Below are positions 34,773 through 43,408 of a stretch of 64,000 nucleotides of DNA, piece by piece. The stretch is taken from assembly GCA_023404095.1 (NCBI GenBank), contig JAEYDD010000041.1, forward strand, positions 248,001-312,000, written 5' to 3'. The position numbers and the translations under genes are program-made. Position 1 is the first letter of the stretch, and every line of letters starts with the position of its first letter. The notes beneath the pieces were generated by a model. That model made no database searches and was not told where the DNA came from. It saw only the letters and a list, made by a program, of their open reading frames with translations. This stretch comes from Pseudomonadota bacterium. GTDB taxonomy: Bacteria; Pseudomonadota; Alphaproteobacteria; Rhizobiales; Rhizobiaceae.

Positions 34773-37376
34773 ATGATGAGCGGTTACGACGATATTCCCT
34801 TCTTCGACGACGACGATCCGGCGTTGCGGAAGCCTCCTGCCCCGAACCACAAGACAGGCAGCCCGGCTGAGGGCGGCATCGCCGCGCGAGCCATGGCCGC
34901 CCGCGACCAGCACCGTGTGCCAGACTATCTCTCTGGGCTGAACCCCGAGCAGCGCGAGGCGGTCGAGACGCTGGACGGGCCGGTGCTCGTGCTCGCCGGC
35001 GCCGGCACCGGCAAGACCCGGGTGCTGACGACGCGTATCGCCCACATCCTTGCCACCGGCCGCGCCTTCCCCTCGCAGATCCTCGCCGTGACCTTCACCA
35101 ACAAGGCCGCGCGCGAGATGAAAGAGCGCATCGGCCTTTTGGTCGGCGGCGCCGTCGAGGGCATGCCCTGGCTCGGCACCTTCCACTCGATCGGCGTCAA
35201 GCTGCTGCGCCGCCATGCCGAACTTGCGGGTCTGCGGTCGGATTTCACCATCCTCGACACCGACGACGTAGTCCGCCTGATCAAGCAGATCATCCAGGCC
35301 GAAGGGCTGGACGACAAGCGCTGGCCGGCCAAGCAGTTCGCCGGCATGATCGATGGCTGGAAGAACAAGGGGCTGGACCCCGCGCAGATCCCCGAAGGCG
35401 ACGCCCGCGCCTTTGCCAACGGCAAGGGCCGCGAACTCTACACCGCCTACCAGAACCGCCTGAAGACGTTGAACGCCTGCGACTTCGGCGACCTTCTCCT
35501 GCATCCGATCCGCATCCTGCGCACCCATCCAGACATCCTGCGCGAGTATCACCAGAAGTTCCGTTACATCCTGGTGGACGAGTATCAGGACACCAACACC
35601 GCCCAGTACATGTGGCTCAGGCTTCTGGCGCAGAGATCGCCATCGAGTGGGGCACGGGGGCCGTCCGAAGGACGGCAAGGCCAAGCGGCCGTCGCGCCCG
35701 ATGGCGCGCCCCCGCGGAGCGAGCCGCGCAGCGGCGACAGCGTGAGCGCAAGCCAGAGGCCGCAGATCAACATCTGCTGCGTCGGCGACGACGACCAGTC
35801 GATCTATGGCTGGCGCGGGGCGGAAGTGGATAACATCCTGCGGTTCGAAAAGGATTTTCCCGGCGCCAAGGTGATCAAGCTGGAGCGCAACTACCGCTCC
35901 ACCGCCCACATCCTCGGCGCGGCCGGCCACCTGATCGCCCATAACGAGGACCGGCTGGGCAAGACGCTGTTCACCGACCGCCAGGATCCCGACGACGGCA
36001 AGGTCGTCGTCCATGCCGCCTGGGACAGCGAGGAGGAGGCGCGCGCCATCGGCGAAGCGATCGAAAGCCTCCAGCGGCCGGACCGCAACGGCAAACGCCA
36101 CAATCTCAACGACATGGCGATCCTCGTGCGCGCCTCCTTCCAGATGCGCGAGTTCGAAGACCGCTTCGTCACGCTTGGCCTCAACTATCGTGTCATCGGC
36201 GGCCCGCGTTTCTACGAGCGGCTGGAAATCCGCGATGCCATGGCCTATTTCCGCCTGGTCTGCCAGCCGGCCGACGACCTCGCCTTCGAACGCATCGTCA
36301 ATACGCCAAAGCGCGGCCTCGGCGACACCACCATTCGCAATCTCCACGACTATGCCCGCGCCCGCGACATTCCCATGCTCGCGGCCGCAGGCGACATCAT
36401 CGAGACCGATGAACTGAAGCCGAAGGCGCGCAAGGCGCTGTTCGACGTCGTGGCCGACTTCAAGCGCTGGTCGGCGCTGCTGGAAAACACGCCGCACACC
36501 GAGCTCGCCGAGAAGATCCTCGACGAGAGCGGATACACCGCGATGTGGCAGAACGACAAGTCCGCCGAAGCACCGGGACGCCTGGAAAACCTGAAGGAAC
36601 TGATCCGGTCGATGGAGCAGTTCGAAAGCCTGCGCGGCTTCCTCGAGCACGTCTCGCTCGTGATGGACGCCGAGCAGAACGAGGACCTCGATGCCGTATC
36701 GATCATGACGCTGCATTCGGCCAAGGGGCTGGAATTCGAGACCGTCTTCCTGCCCGGCTGGGAGGAAGGTCTGTTTCCGCACCAGCGCGCCCTCGACGAG
36801 GGCGGGCGCTCGGGGCTGGAGGAAGAGCGGCGGCTCGCCTATGTCGGGATCACCCGCGCCAAGCGCAACTGCCACATCTGGTTCGTCTCGAACCGCCGCA
36901 TTCATGGCCTGTGGCAGTCGACCATACCCTCTCGCTTTCTCGACGAACTGCCGGAAGCCCATGTCGAAGTCGCCGAGACGGAACAGTCCTATGGCGGCTA
37001 TGGCGGGCGCGGCGGCTACGGCCAATCGCGCTTCGACAAGCAGGAACCGTTCCAGAACGCCTATTCCACGCCCGGCTGGCGCCGCGCGCAGGCGAACAAG
37101 ACCGACGCCACCCGCGACAACTGGGGCAACCGCTCCGGCCATGCGATCGAACGCATCGGCTACGGCGAGAGCGGCCCGCGCGCCCGTACCATCGAGGGCG
37201 AACTCGTCGCCAAGTCCACCACCACGGAGCCGTCGCGCTTCGCGGTTGGCGATCGGGTCTTCCACCTGAAGTTCGGCAACGGCAACATCTCGGCGATCGA
37301 GGGCAACAAGCTGACCATCGACTTTGACCGCGCCGGACAGAAGCGCGTGCTGGACGGCTTCGTCCAGCCGGTGTGA
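34773..37376 (+). CDS. uvrD: UvrD/PcrA-type ATP-dependent DNA helicase with an in-frame insertion
   Basis: This superfamily 1A 3'-5' helicase acts in excision and recombination repair. The 867-aa product carries motif I VLAGAGTGKTRVL, Ia VTFTNKAAREMKER, II ILVDEYQDTN, III CCVGDDDQSIYGWRGA, IV LERNYRS, V VSIMTLHSAKGLEFETVFLPGWEEG and VI EERRLAYVGITRAKRN. It also has the C-terminal Tudor-like end RFAVGDRVFHLKFGNGNISAIEGNKLTIDF. The family normally has only a few residues between motif II/LRLLAQR and motif III; here residues about 289-330 (35637-35765) are a Ser/Pro/Arg/Gly-rich insert encoded by palindromic DNA. The reading frame is intact. I chose ATG 34773; 34776 or TTG 34764 are alternatives. 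Confidence 0.95.
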   Translation: MMSGYDDIPFFDDDDPALRKPPAPNHKTGSPAEGGIAARAMAARDQHRVPDYLSGLNPEQREAVETLDGPVLVLAGAGTGKTRVLTTRIAHILATGRAFPSQILAVTFTNKAAREMKERIGLLVGGAVEGMPWLGTFHSIGVKLLRRHAELAGLRSDFTILDTDDVVRLIKQIIQAEGLDDKRWPAKQFAGMIDGWKNKGLDPAQIPEGDARAFANGKGRELYTAYQNRLKTLNACDFGDLLLHPIRILRTHPDILREYHQKFRYILVDEYQDTNTAQYMWLRLLAQRSPSSGARGPSEGRQGQAAVAPDGAPPRSEPRSGDSVSASQRPQINICCVGDDDQSIYGWRGAEVDNILRFEKDFPGAKVIKLERNYRSTAHILGAAGHLIAHNEDRLGKTLFTDRQDPDDGKVVVHAAWDSEEEARAIGEAIESLQRPDRNGKRHNLNDMAILVRASFQMREFEDRFVTLGLNYRVIGGPRFYERLEIRDAMAYFRLVCQPADDLAFERIVNTPKRGLGDTTIRNLHDYARARDIPMLAAAGDIIETDELKPKARKALFDVVADFKRWSALLENTPHTELAEKILDESGYTAMWQNDKSAEAPGRLENLKELIRSMEQFESLRGFLEHVSLVMDAEQNEDLDAVSIMTLHSAKGLEFETVFLPGWEEGLFPHQRALDEGGRSGLEEERRLAYVGITRAKRNCHIWFVSNRRIHGLWQSTIPSRFLDELPEAHVEVAETEQSYGGYGGRGGYGQSRFDKQEPFQNAYSTPGWRRAQANKTDATRDNWGNRSGHAIERIGYGESGPRARTIEGELVAKSTTTEPSRFAVGDRVFHLKFGNGNISAIEGNKLTIDFDRAGQKRVLDGFVQPV
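35637..35765 (+). repeat. Palindromic GC-rich element inserted in frame within the helicase gene
   Basis: The segment contains nested inverted repeats. There is an outer stem GGGGGC/GCCCCC (35656-35661 and 35708-35713) and inner hairpins CCGTCC-GAA-GGACGG (35661-35675) and CGCGCC-CGAT-GGCGCG (35693-35708). Further on is CGCGG/CCGCG around 35715-35730. It encodes about 42 extra residues without disturbing the frame, between helicase motifs II and III. The exact insertion borders are estimated from where family similarity stops and resumes. Confidence 0.75.
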
Positions 37377-37596
37377 TTTCCCCGCTCTCGCCGGCATCCG
37401 CGCCGATCGCAAGATCGCAGCATTTGCCAACAGAAGCGTAATCAGGGCGGGCGATCCCGCCCTCGCCGGCGATCGCCGAAAGAGCCAGCAGTCTCCTATC
37501 GTGATTGGACATCCGCGACCAATGGGTTCACGCTGTTTGCGTGGGGCTGCATGAGCATCGGGGGCGGAACAACCATCCTCTACATGGGAGTCCAAG

Positions 37597-38031
37597 ATGA
37601 AGCATCAAACAGTCGAACAACTGCGGCTTGTTGCGGAAGTCGAGTCCTTTCCAGCCCAGACCATGACGCGCACGGAGCGTCTGGAACGCTGGGCGGAACT
37701 CCTGGAGAAGAATCCGCACTGGCATCTGTCGACCTTGCGTCAGACGGAACATCAGTCACCGAGCGTTCGCGCCAATATGCGCGGCGACGGCTCGCCGATT
37801 TCGGTGGCATTCGCCGATCCGGTGTTGCGGTCGGCTGGGCTGGCTGATGATACTTATGGCGAGGCTCGCCGGTTCTTCGAGCTGTCGGACGACGAATTGC
37901 ACGAGGTCATCTGCTACTGCCACTACGGTTCGGCTGTCAGCGCCGGCACCGCCGCGGCTCAGATTCGTGCCGTTCTCGCGCCGAAGCCTCCCGGCTTCTT
38001 CGCGATATTGCGCAGGTTGTTCATGGCATAG
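37597..38031 (+). CDS. Conserved hypothetical protein, 144 aa
   Basis: I do not recognise a family. The protein is cytoplasmic by composition, with no signal or membrane segment. Notable stretches are TMTRTERLERWAELLEKNPHWHLSTLRQTEH, which looks amphipathic helical, and DDELHEVICYCHYGSAVSAGTAAAQIRAVL with Cys-Tyr-Cys-His that could bind a metal. The C-terminal PPGFFAILRRLFM is hydrophobic and basic. The ATG follows TGGGAGTCCAAG, a fair ribosome site. Codon use matches the neighbours. It is preceded by a 220-bp gap after the helicase and followed by 276 bp without a gene. Confidence 0.65.
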   Translation: MKHQTVEQLRLVAEVESFPAQTMTRTERLERWAELLEKNPHWHLSTLRQTEHQSPSVRANMRGDGSPISVAFADPVLRSAGLADDTYGEARRFFELSDDELHEVICYCHYGSAVSAGTAAAQIRAVLAPKPPGFFAILRRLFMA

Positions 38032-38307
38032 CGCAAGCCTTTGGAACGGACTGTTTCGAAGGTCGGAGTATGCGTCGACCAGAGATGTGGCAGCGTCCGC
38101 GTCGCAGTCAACTGCGCGGCGTAGTGGCGTGGCGGTCATCGCAAGGCGCAACCATCGGCGCCCGACGATCACCGTGTGTCTGATCTTGGCCGCATGCGGC
38201 ACGGGGTTGACTGATCGGCCTCGTGCGGGGTGACGGGTGCCGGCTTGAGACCGCCGTCGCCGGACAGCAACGCGCGGGTTCGCGGGTTGCAGGTCATTTG
38301 TCGCGCC

Positions 38308-39501
38308 TTAGCCTTTTCCACCGAACAGCGAGGCAAGCCGCGTCTTGCCGGAGGACATACTCGGAACGACAACCAGCGTATCGATCTCCCCGCGCTTGAA
38401 GGCGGCGAGGAAGCGCGGATAGTTCTTGAAGGCAACGCAGCCGTGCGAGTTGCCGTTGCGGCCGAGCAGGTAGGAATGGGTCAGAAGCCCGGTGCGGCCG
38501 TGTGGATGCACGCCATCGACAGGGGTCATGCGCAGGGCTTCGACACCGTGGAAGAGCTTCTCGCGCATGGTCAGCTTGAAGGTTCCCGGCGGCGTGGAGC
38601 CGCGCATCTTCATGTGAACGTACTTGGGATTGTCACGCATCTTGCCGATACCCGAATGCGCCTCGAGACGCTCGCCGTTCGGAAGGTGTACGACGCCGGC
38701 GGAAATATCGTAGTACGCGGTACGACCGCGAGAACGGCTGCGCGAGCCACCGAACAGGCCGGGCTTGGTCTCGCGCATCTCGTCGTCGCTGTCGACCTGG
38801 GCGGGGCTTGCATAGGCAAGCTCGCGGGCAGCCGGCTTGGTGCGCCGGTTCTGGGGTTTATCTTCCACGATCTTCGCAAGGGCCTTCGGACGCGCCTCCG
38901 GCAGCGGGATGGTATCGGGAAGAGCCGCCACCGCATCGCGCGCCTCTTCCGCCATCACCAGGCTGAAAGGCTTGCCGGAAACAGACGCCCGAGTCACGCC
39001 CGGATCGACCAGTGCGGACACCAGGGTCGGCTGGACGCTCGCATTTGCCTCGGCGATTGTCCCCGCCTTCGTCCGCGATGCCGCCGCGACCGCATAGGCC
39101 TTGGCCGTCTTCGCCGTCTGGCGCTCTATGCGGGCGACCGCTTGCGCCTGGCGCCTGTCGTAATGGTCCTTGATCACGGCCACCGTAAGTCCTGCGGGCC
39201 ACAACTGGTCGGCCGGCGTCTTTGACAGGCGGGCGAACTTGCGGACGCGAATGTTCCGCTCCACCGGCAGCGGACGCGCCACGCTCGGCAGGTCGAGCGA
39301 TGCCTGCAGACGTCCCTGCTTGCCCGCAACCGCCGGCGTCATCGTCTGCACGGTCGCCAGCGCTGCGACGATCCAGGCTCCGGCCGCGACGGAAAGGCAG
39401 GCTCCAATCGCGGCAAGAGCGATGCCGCGCGGTTTTCTGATGAAGGAAAGCCAGCCGAAGCTGGGCGAATTTTCACTGCACGCGACAACGACTGACGCCA
39501 T
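38308..39501 (-). CDS. DUF2778 (Tlde1-like) L,D-transpeptidase-fold envelope protein
   Basis: This 397-aa protein has one membrane anchor (IALAAIGACLSVAAGAWIVAALATV, about residues 27-50), a charged Ala-rich linker, and a C-terminal DUF2778 domain at about residues 265-390. Its features are GRTAYYDISAGVVHLPNGERLEAHSGIGKM, PPGTFKLTMREKLFHGVEALRMTPVDG and the catalytic-like His/Cys in LLGRNGNSHGCVAFKNYPRFLAAFKRGEI. Related Tlde1 domains act as peptidoglycan-cleaving type VI effectors. This anchored rhizobial form, with no secretion genes nearby, is more likely a housekeeping wall enzyme. The start at 39501 is the first ATG of the frame and gives a sensible anchor. Confidence 0.82.
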   Translation of the reverse strand: MASVVVACSENSPSFGWLSFIRKPRGIALAAIGACLSVAAGAWIVAALATVQTMTPAVAGKQGRLQASLDLPSVARPLPVERNIRVRKFARLSKTPADQLWPAGLTVAVIKDHYDRRQAQAVARIERQTAKTAKAYAVAAASRTKAGTIAEANASVQPTLVSALVDPGVTRASVSGKPFSLVMAEEARDAVAALPDTIPLPEARPKALAKIVEDKPQNRRTKPAARELAYASPAQVDSDDEMRETKPGLFGGSRSRSRGRTAYYDISAGVVHLPNGERLEAHSGIGKMRDNPKYVHMKMRGSTPPGTFKLTMREKLFHGVEALRMTPVDGVHPHGRTGLLTHSYLLGRNGNSHGCVAFKNYPRFLAAFKRGEIDTLVVVPSMSSGKTRLASLFGGKG

Positions 39502-39671
39502 AGTACTCGCTACCCACGGTACGCGTTACTCGATCCGGCGCCAATCGTACGGATTGCCGTCGGGCCCGACACGAAGGCGTCCAAGCGCCGATTTTCCGGG
39601 CGCCCCGTGCCATGCGTGCTGGTCGAAACAATGACCAAATTGATGTCAAACTATGGTAAGCAATTGGTTTA

Positions 39672-39690
39672 CGCGTCTTGACAAGACGCG
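39672..39690. promoter_or_regulatory. 19-bp perfect palindrome, candidate operator
   Basis: CGCGTCTTG and CAAGACGCG flank a single A. It lies 171 bp upstream of the DUF2778 start, and CTTGAC inside it resembles a -35 element, but no matching -10 is found 17 bp away on either strand. Confidence 0.4.
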
Positions 39691-39799
39691 AACCAGCCCC
39701 CGCCCGAAACGGGCGAGATGGCGAATCACCAAACAATTTCAAAGGGGTCAGGCGGCTCAAATCACCGAAGATTTTTTTTGGCAAGACCGCTATCGGCGA

Positions 39800-39851
39800 C
39801 GGTTAACCCGGAAAGCTTTTTCACCTCCGGGTTCCCTGTTACCGATTTTTT
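39800..39851 (+). terminator. Orphan hairpin with T-tract on the plus strand
   Basis: CGGT and ACCG enclose AACCCGGA...TCCGGGTT, and T6 follows at 39846-39851. No plus-strand gene precedes it, so if functional it would end an unannotated transcript or the helicase-side read-through. Confidence 0.45.
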
Positions 39852-39932
39852 GAGGACGAACAACCACCGTCGTCGCCACGGCAGCCTGCGACGACAAGCG
39901 CAAATGCAACCCTGGCGCGTCGCCGAATAGGA

Positions 39933-40136
39933 TCAGGCGACTTTCAGCGGCGGCATTCCGTCATGAATGGCGTGGCGGATTTCCGCGCGGAATGCGAGTG
40001 TATCATGCTCGCCATGCACGGAGACGGCGTGAAGGACGGCCGCATCGACCAGTTCCTCTTCGGTGTCGGCGGATATGGCGATCGTGCACTTCATTTCGCT
40101 CGGAAACTCCCGGCAGTCTATGTATTTGCGGCCCAT
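39933..40136 (-). CDS. DUF1059 family small protein
   Basis: This 67-aa protein matches DUF1059: MGRKYIDCREFPSEMKCTIAISADTEEELVDAAVLHAVSVHGEHD, then RAEIRHAIHDG. The family pattern includes conserved Cys in the first strand and a His-rich helix (AVLHAVSVHGEHD). The function is unknown. I moved the start to the ATG at 40136, which has a near-perfect GGAGGAAG site 6 nt upstream; a longer reading from 40211 adds unconserved residues. It is downstream of the amidase gene on the same strand, with about 95 bp between them. Confidence 0.88.
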   Translation of the reverse strand: MGRKYIDCREFPSEMKCTIAISADTEEELVDAAVLHAVSVHGEHDTLAFRAEIRHAIHDGMPPLKVA

Positions 40137-40232
40137 GGCTTCCTCCCGATTGCGCCCCGGCGCAGGCCGGGCAAAGGAGAATACGCCCTGCTCGTGACCA
40201 CGCCAAATCACAAAGCGAGCCTCCGCCCTGGT

Positions 40233-41654
40233 TCAGGCAAGCGCCGGCATCCGAAGCAGCCAGTCGGTGCGGGCCTCGTACGCCGCGGCCAACTGCAGCA
40301 CGGCTGCGTCGGCACGCGGACGGCCGATGATCTGGATGCCGGCAGGCAGTCCCGCCGTGCCGAACCCGGCCGGCATGGCCGCGACCGGCAGCCCCGCCAT
40401 CGTCGGCCCGATGACCACCTCCATCCAGCGGTGGTAGGTATCCATTGATCGACCCGCGATTTCCTTCGGCCAGTCGAGGTCGACATCAAAGGGAAAGACC
40501 TGTGCGGCCGGCAGAACGAGGAAATCGTTCGTCTTGAAAAGGTCGATGACATGGCGATACCAATCGCTGCGGATCGCCGAAGCCGCAAGGACGTCGATGG
40601 CCGACAGCGCCTGACCGTTCTCGATCTCCCAGATCATCTCCGGCTTCATCTGCGCCCGCTTGTCCGCATCGGCGTAGTCCGCCGCCTGTCCGCCCGCGAC
40701 GAGGAAGTGGCGATAAGCGCGCCACCCCCACCAGAGGCGTTCCATGTCGAAGCGCGCAGGCACTTCGGTCACCGAAGCGCCGAGCGAGGAAAAGACCGTC
40801 AGCGCCTCGCGGCAGAGTTCGAGAACGCCCGGCTCGAATGGCAGATGCCCGCCATAATCGCCAAGCCAGCCAATCCGGACGCCGGACCAGTCCTTCCGCG
40901 CCTCGAGCAGCAATGCCTCATCCGGGAGGGAAAACGGATCGCGCACATCGTATCCGGCCTGGATCGAAAGCAGCGCCGCCACGTCGGCAACGCTGCGCCC
41001 CATTGGCCCGTTGACCGCATGCTGGCCGAGATAAAGCTCGCTCCCCAGCGACGGCACACGGCCGAAACTCGGGCGAAAGCCGACGACATTGTTGAAGGCG
41101 GCCGGGTTGCGCAGCGAACCCATCATGTCGCTGCCATCGGCGACGGCAACCATCCGCGCCGCAAGCGCGGCCCCTGCCCCTCCCGAAGAGCCGCCAGCAC
41201 TTCGACCGAGGTCATAGGGATTCCGTGTCGCGCCGAAAATACCGTTATAGGTGTGCGATCCGAGCCCCATCTCGGGCGCATTGGTCTTGCCGATGAAGAT
41301 TGCGCCTGCGGCGCGGATCCGCTCCACGTGGATGTCGTCGAAGTCGGGCACATAGTCGCTGTAGCTGCGTGACCCGTAGGTGCAGCGCAGACCCTTCGCC
41401 TCGGACAGGTCCTTCACCGCAAAGGGAATCCCGTGCAGCCAGCCGCCGGTCCGGCCCTCGGACAGCAGCCGGTCCGCCGCATCCGCTTCAGAAAGAAGCG
41501 ATGCTGCATCGCGAAGGCTGACGATCGCGTTCACCTTCGGGTTCAACGCCTCGATCCGGGCGAGATAGGCTTCCATCACCACCCGGCAACTGACGTTGCC
41601 CGAATGGATGGCACGCGAAAGCGCCGTTGCGGAAAGGCTCGTGATGTCATCCAT
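40233..41654 (-). CDS. Amidase signature family protein
   Basis: This 473-aa hydrolase has the Ser-cisSer-Lys triad: Lys in GIPFAVKDLSEAKGL and the two Ser in GRSAGGSSGGAGAALAARMVAVADGSD. Flanking conserved parts are VNAIVSLRD, AIFIGKTNAPEMGLGSHTYN and the C-terminal GLPAGIQIIGRPRADAAVLQLAAAYE. Members hydrolyse varied amides, such as aryl-acetamides, carbamates or the Glu-tRNA(Gln) intermediate. This one is not next to gatB or gatC and has divergent spacing, so it is a stand-alone amidase rather than GatA. The start at 41654 (MDDITSLSATALS) has GGGGAG upstream. The substrate is unknown. Confidence 0.92.
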   Translation of the reverse strand: MDDITSLSATALSRAIHSGNVSCRVVMEAYLARIEALNPKVNAIVSLRDAASLLSEADAADRLLSEGRTGGWLHGIPFAVKDLSEAKGLRCTYGSRSYSDYVPDFDDIHVERIRAAGAIFIGKTNAPEMGLGSHTYNGIFGATRNPYDLGRSAGGSSGGAGAALAARMVAVADGSDMMGSLRNPAAFNNVVGFRPSFGRVPSLGSELYLGQHAVNGPMGRSVADVAALLSIQAGYDVRDPFSLPDEALLLEARKDWSGVRIGWLGDYGGHLPFEPGVLELCREALTVFSSLGASVTEVPARFDMERLWWGWRAYRHFLVAGGQAADYADADKRAQMKPEMIWEIENGQALSAIDVLAASAIRSDWYRHVIDLFKTNDFLVLPAAQVFPFDVDLDWPKEIAGRSMDTYHRWMEVVIGPTMAGLPVAAMPAGFGTAGLPAGIQIIGRPRADAAVLQLAAAYEARTDWLLRMPALA

Positions 41655-41963
41655 GCGGCGCTGCTCCCCTGCTGCCCCCCTTGCCGGCAAGGCGGGATGG
41701 CGAGGCAAGCTAGCGCATGCGGCAACGGTTCGAAATCACTGCATAAAATAAAAGTTCCAGAGACGGCCGACCGGTCTCGCCGTCCCACAAACTATGTCCG
41801 CCGAAACTTGCCGTCCCCCCGGATCACGTTGCCTGAGCCTGTCGTCCCGGAGATCGCTTCGCTCATCCAGCACGCGCGATTGGCCGTGGCCATGCGGAGC
41901 GATGCTTGCCGGCCCGGGCGCCGCGCCCTAACGTGCCGAGGGAATCACCGGGAAGGGCTATTC

Positions 41964-42713
41964 ATGACGGCACCGCTTATCGAACTCTGCGTAGAAGGCA
42001 TCGATGGATTTCTGGCCGCGCAGGCGGCCGGCGCCGACCGCGTCGAGCTTTGCGCGAGCCTCATGGAGGGCGGCCTGACGCCGAGCCTTGCCACCATCCG
42101 CGCTGCGGTAAAGGCGGCACGCATCCCCGTCCACGTCATCATCCGCCCCCGAGGCGGCGATTTCCTCTACTCCGATGCGGAATTCGACACGATGCGCGCC
42201 GACATCGAAGCCCTGCGTTCCGAAGGCGTGGCAGGCGTCGTCATCGGCTGCCTGACACCGGAGGGCCGCATCGACGAGGTGAGGACGAAGGCGCTCGTCG
42301 CCGCCGCCCGTCCCATGTCGGTCACCTGCCACCGCGCCTTCGACATGACGGAGGATGCCGGCGAGGCGCTGGAAGCGCTCATCCGCTGCGGGGTCGACCG
42401 GGTGTTGACCTCCGGCCAGCGCGATACCGCACTGGAGGGAATTGCGATCCTGCGCCAGTCGGTGGAGCAGGCTGGCGACCGCATCGTCGTGATGGGCTGC
42501 GGTGCACTCGATGCCCACAACATCGCGGCCGTTCGTGACGCGACGGGGTTGAAGGAACTGCATTTTGCCGCCCTCAGGACAGTGCAAAGCGGCATGGCGT
42601 TCAGAAATCCGCATGTCGGCATGGGCGGTACCGAGAAAGACCGCGAGTATGAACTGACCCTGACTGATCCTGAAGCCGTCCGCGCGACGATCGCGGCGGC
42701 GAAGAGCGCGTAG
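41964..42713 (+). CDS. cutC: CutC family protein
   Basis: This 249-aa TIM-barrel protein was historically named for copper homeostasis in E. coli, although its real function is debated. The family start is clear: IELCVEGIDGFLAAQAAGADRVELCASLMEGGLTPSLATIRAAVKAA. It is followed by VHVIIRPRGGDFLYSDAEF, the VTCHRAFDMTEDAGEALEALI segment with a His proposed to bind metal, and VLTSGQRDTALEGI. The ATG lies 12 nt after GGAAGGG. It stands alone; nothing around it concerns copper, so the name should not be read as evidence of copper handling here. Confidence 0.93.
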   Translation: MTAPLIELCVEGIDGFLAAQAAGADRVELCASLMEGGLTPSLATIRAAVKAARIPVHVIIRPRGGDFLYSDAEFDTMRADIEALRSEGVAGVVIGCLTPEGRIDEVRTKALVAAARPMSVTCHRAFDMTEDAGEALEALIRCGVDRVLTSGQRDTALEGIAILRQSVEQAGDRIVVMGCGALDAHNIAAVRDATGLKELHFAALRTVQSGMAFRNPHVGMGGTEKDREYELTLTDPEAVRATIAAAKSA

Positions 42714-42833
42714 TCATCAGCACTGTGGCCGCGGCAATCAGACGGCGCGTCATTCGGCGCGGATTGCAAACCGGCTCGCCGTTCCTACCTGAAGGAAAGA
42801 AATTAGGCTGACAGCTTAACCGGAGACCTGCCC

Positions 42834-43325
42834 ATGATCGCTTCCCGCCTTCGCATCGCTCTCGCAGCGGGCCTTGCCCTTCTCGCCACGTCCGCTGCGG
42901 CCGATACGGTCGGCGAGGTCGGGGTGGACTGGATGGGCAATGATATCATGGTGGATGCAGTGAGCGATCCTAAGGTGGCCGGCGTCACCTGCCACATCAC
43001 CTATTTCGATCGCGGCGTCCTCGACCGGCTGAAGAACGGCAACTGGTTCGAGGACCCATCCAACAACGCCATTGCCTGCCGCCAGACCGGCCCGGTCACG
43101 ATCGGCGACATCGATCTGTCGAAAGGCGGCGAGGAAGTCTTCAAATCCAGCCTGTCGCTGGTCTGGAAAAAACTGGTGGTGACGCGGATCTACGACAGGA
43201 AGAACGACACGCTCATCTATCTCGCCCATTCCCGAGAGTTGACTGAGGGCTCAGCCAAGATGTCGATCTCCACAGTGCCGCTGTTTCAAAGCAACGTCAC
43301 CTGGACAGGCGGAAAGCCGCAATAG
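42834..43325 (+). CDS. creA: CreA family periplasmic protein
   Basis: This 163-aa exported protein matches the CreA family. It has a signal peptide (RLRIALAAGLALLATSAAA-DTVGEV) and the mature core VDWMGNDIMVDAVSDPKVAGVTCHITYFDRGVL. DPSNNAIACRQTGPVTIGDIDLSKGGEEVFK and KKLVVTRIYDRKNDTLIYLAHSREL follow. The two Cys (TCH and ACRQ) are conserved and probably disulfide bonded. Despite the name, CreA is not a regulator and its role is unknown. The start has a GGAGA site upstream (CCGGAGACC), about 8 nt from the ATG. Confidence 0.9.
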   Translation: MIASRLRIALAAGLALLATSAAADTVGEVGVDWMGNDIMVDAVSDPKVAGVTCHITYFDRGVLDRLKNGNWFEDPSNNAIACRQTGPVTIGDIDLSKGGEEVFKSSLSLVWKKLVVTRIYDRKNDTLIYLAHSRELTEGSAKMSISTVPLFQSNVTWTGGKPQ

Positions 43326-43408
43326 GCGGCTAAAGCCGGACCCATTGCGGCCCCTCCTCCCGAAAGGCTAGCCTTCGCTTGATTGTGCCGGCTGCATGAC
43401 GATGCCGG

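Larger units (their letters stand above)
39502..39932. other. 431-bp intergenic region with palindrome and hairpins, no gene
   Basis: This region holds the promoter of the DUF2778 gene (minus) and the 3' end of the DUF1059 transcript (minus). It contains a 19-bp palindrome CGCGTCTTG-A-CAAGACGCG (39672-39690) and a hairpin CGCCCG-AAA-CGGGCG just after it. T8 lies at 39773 and a stem AACCCGGA/TCCGGGTT (39805-39833) ends in T6. I see no convincing open reading frame; the base composition is more AT-rich than its surroundings. Confidence 0.6.

Noticed and set aside
34587..37595. 1002-aa minus-strand frame opposite the helicase
   Set aside because: It is antisense to a helicase with all motifs intact. 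The long open frame results from GC-rich codon bias, and it has no recognisable domain.
38308..39501. DUF2778 protein as a type VI secretion effector
   Set aside because: Tlde1 effectors share the domain, but this protein is membrane-anchored, has no adjacent immunity gene or secretion genes, and resembles chromosomal housekeeping copies.
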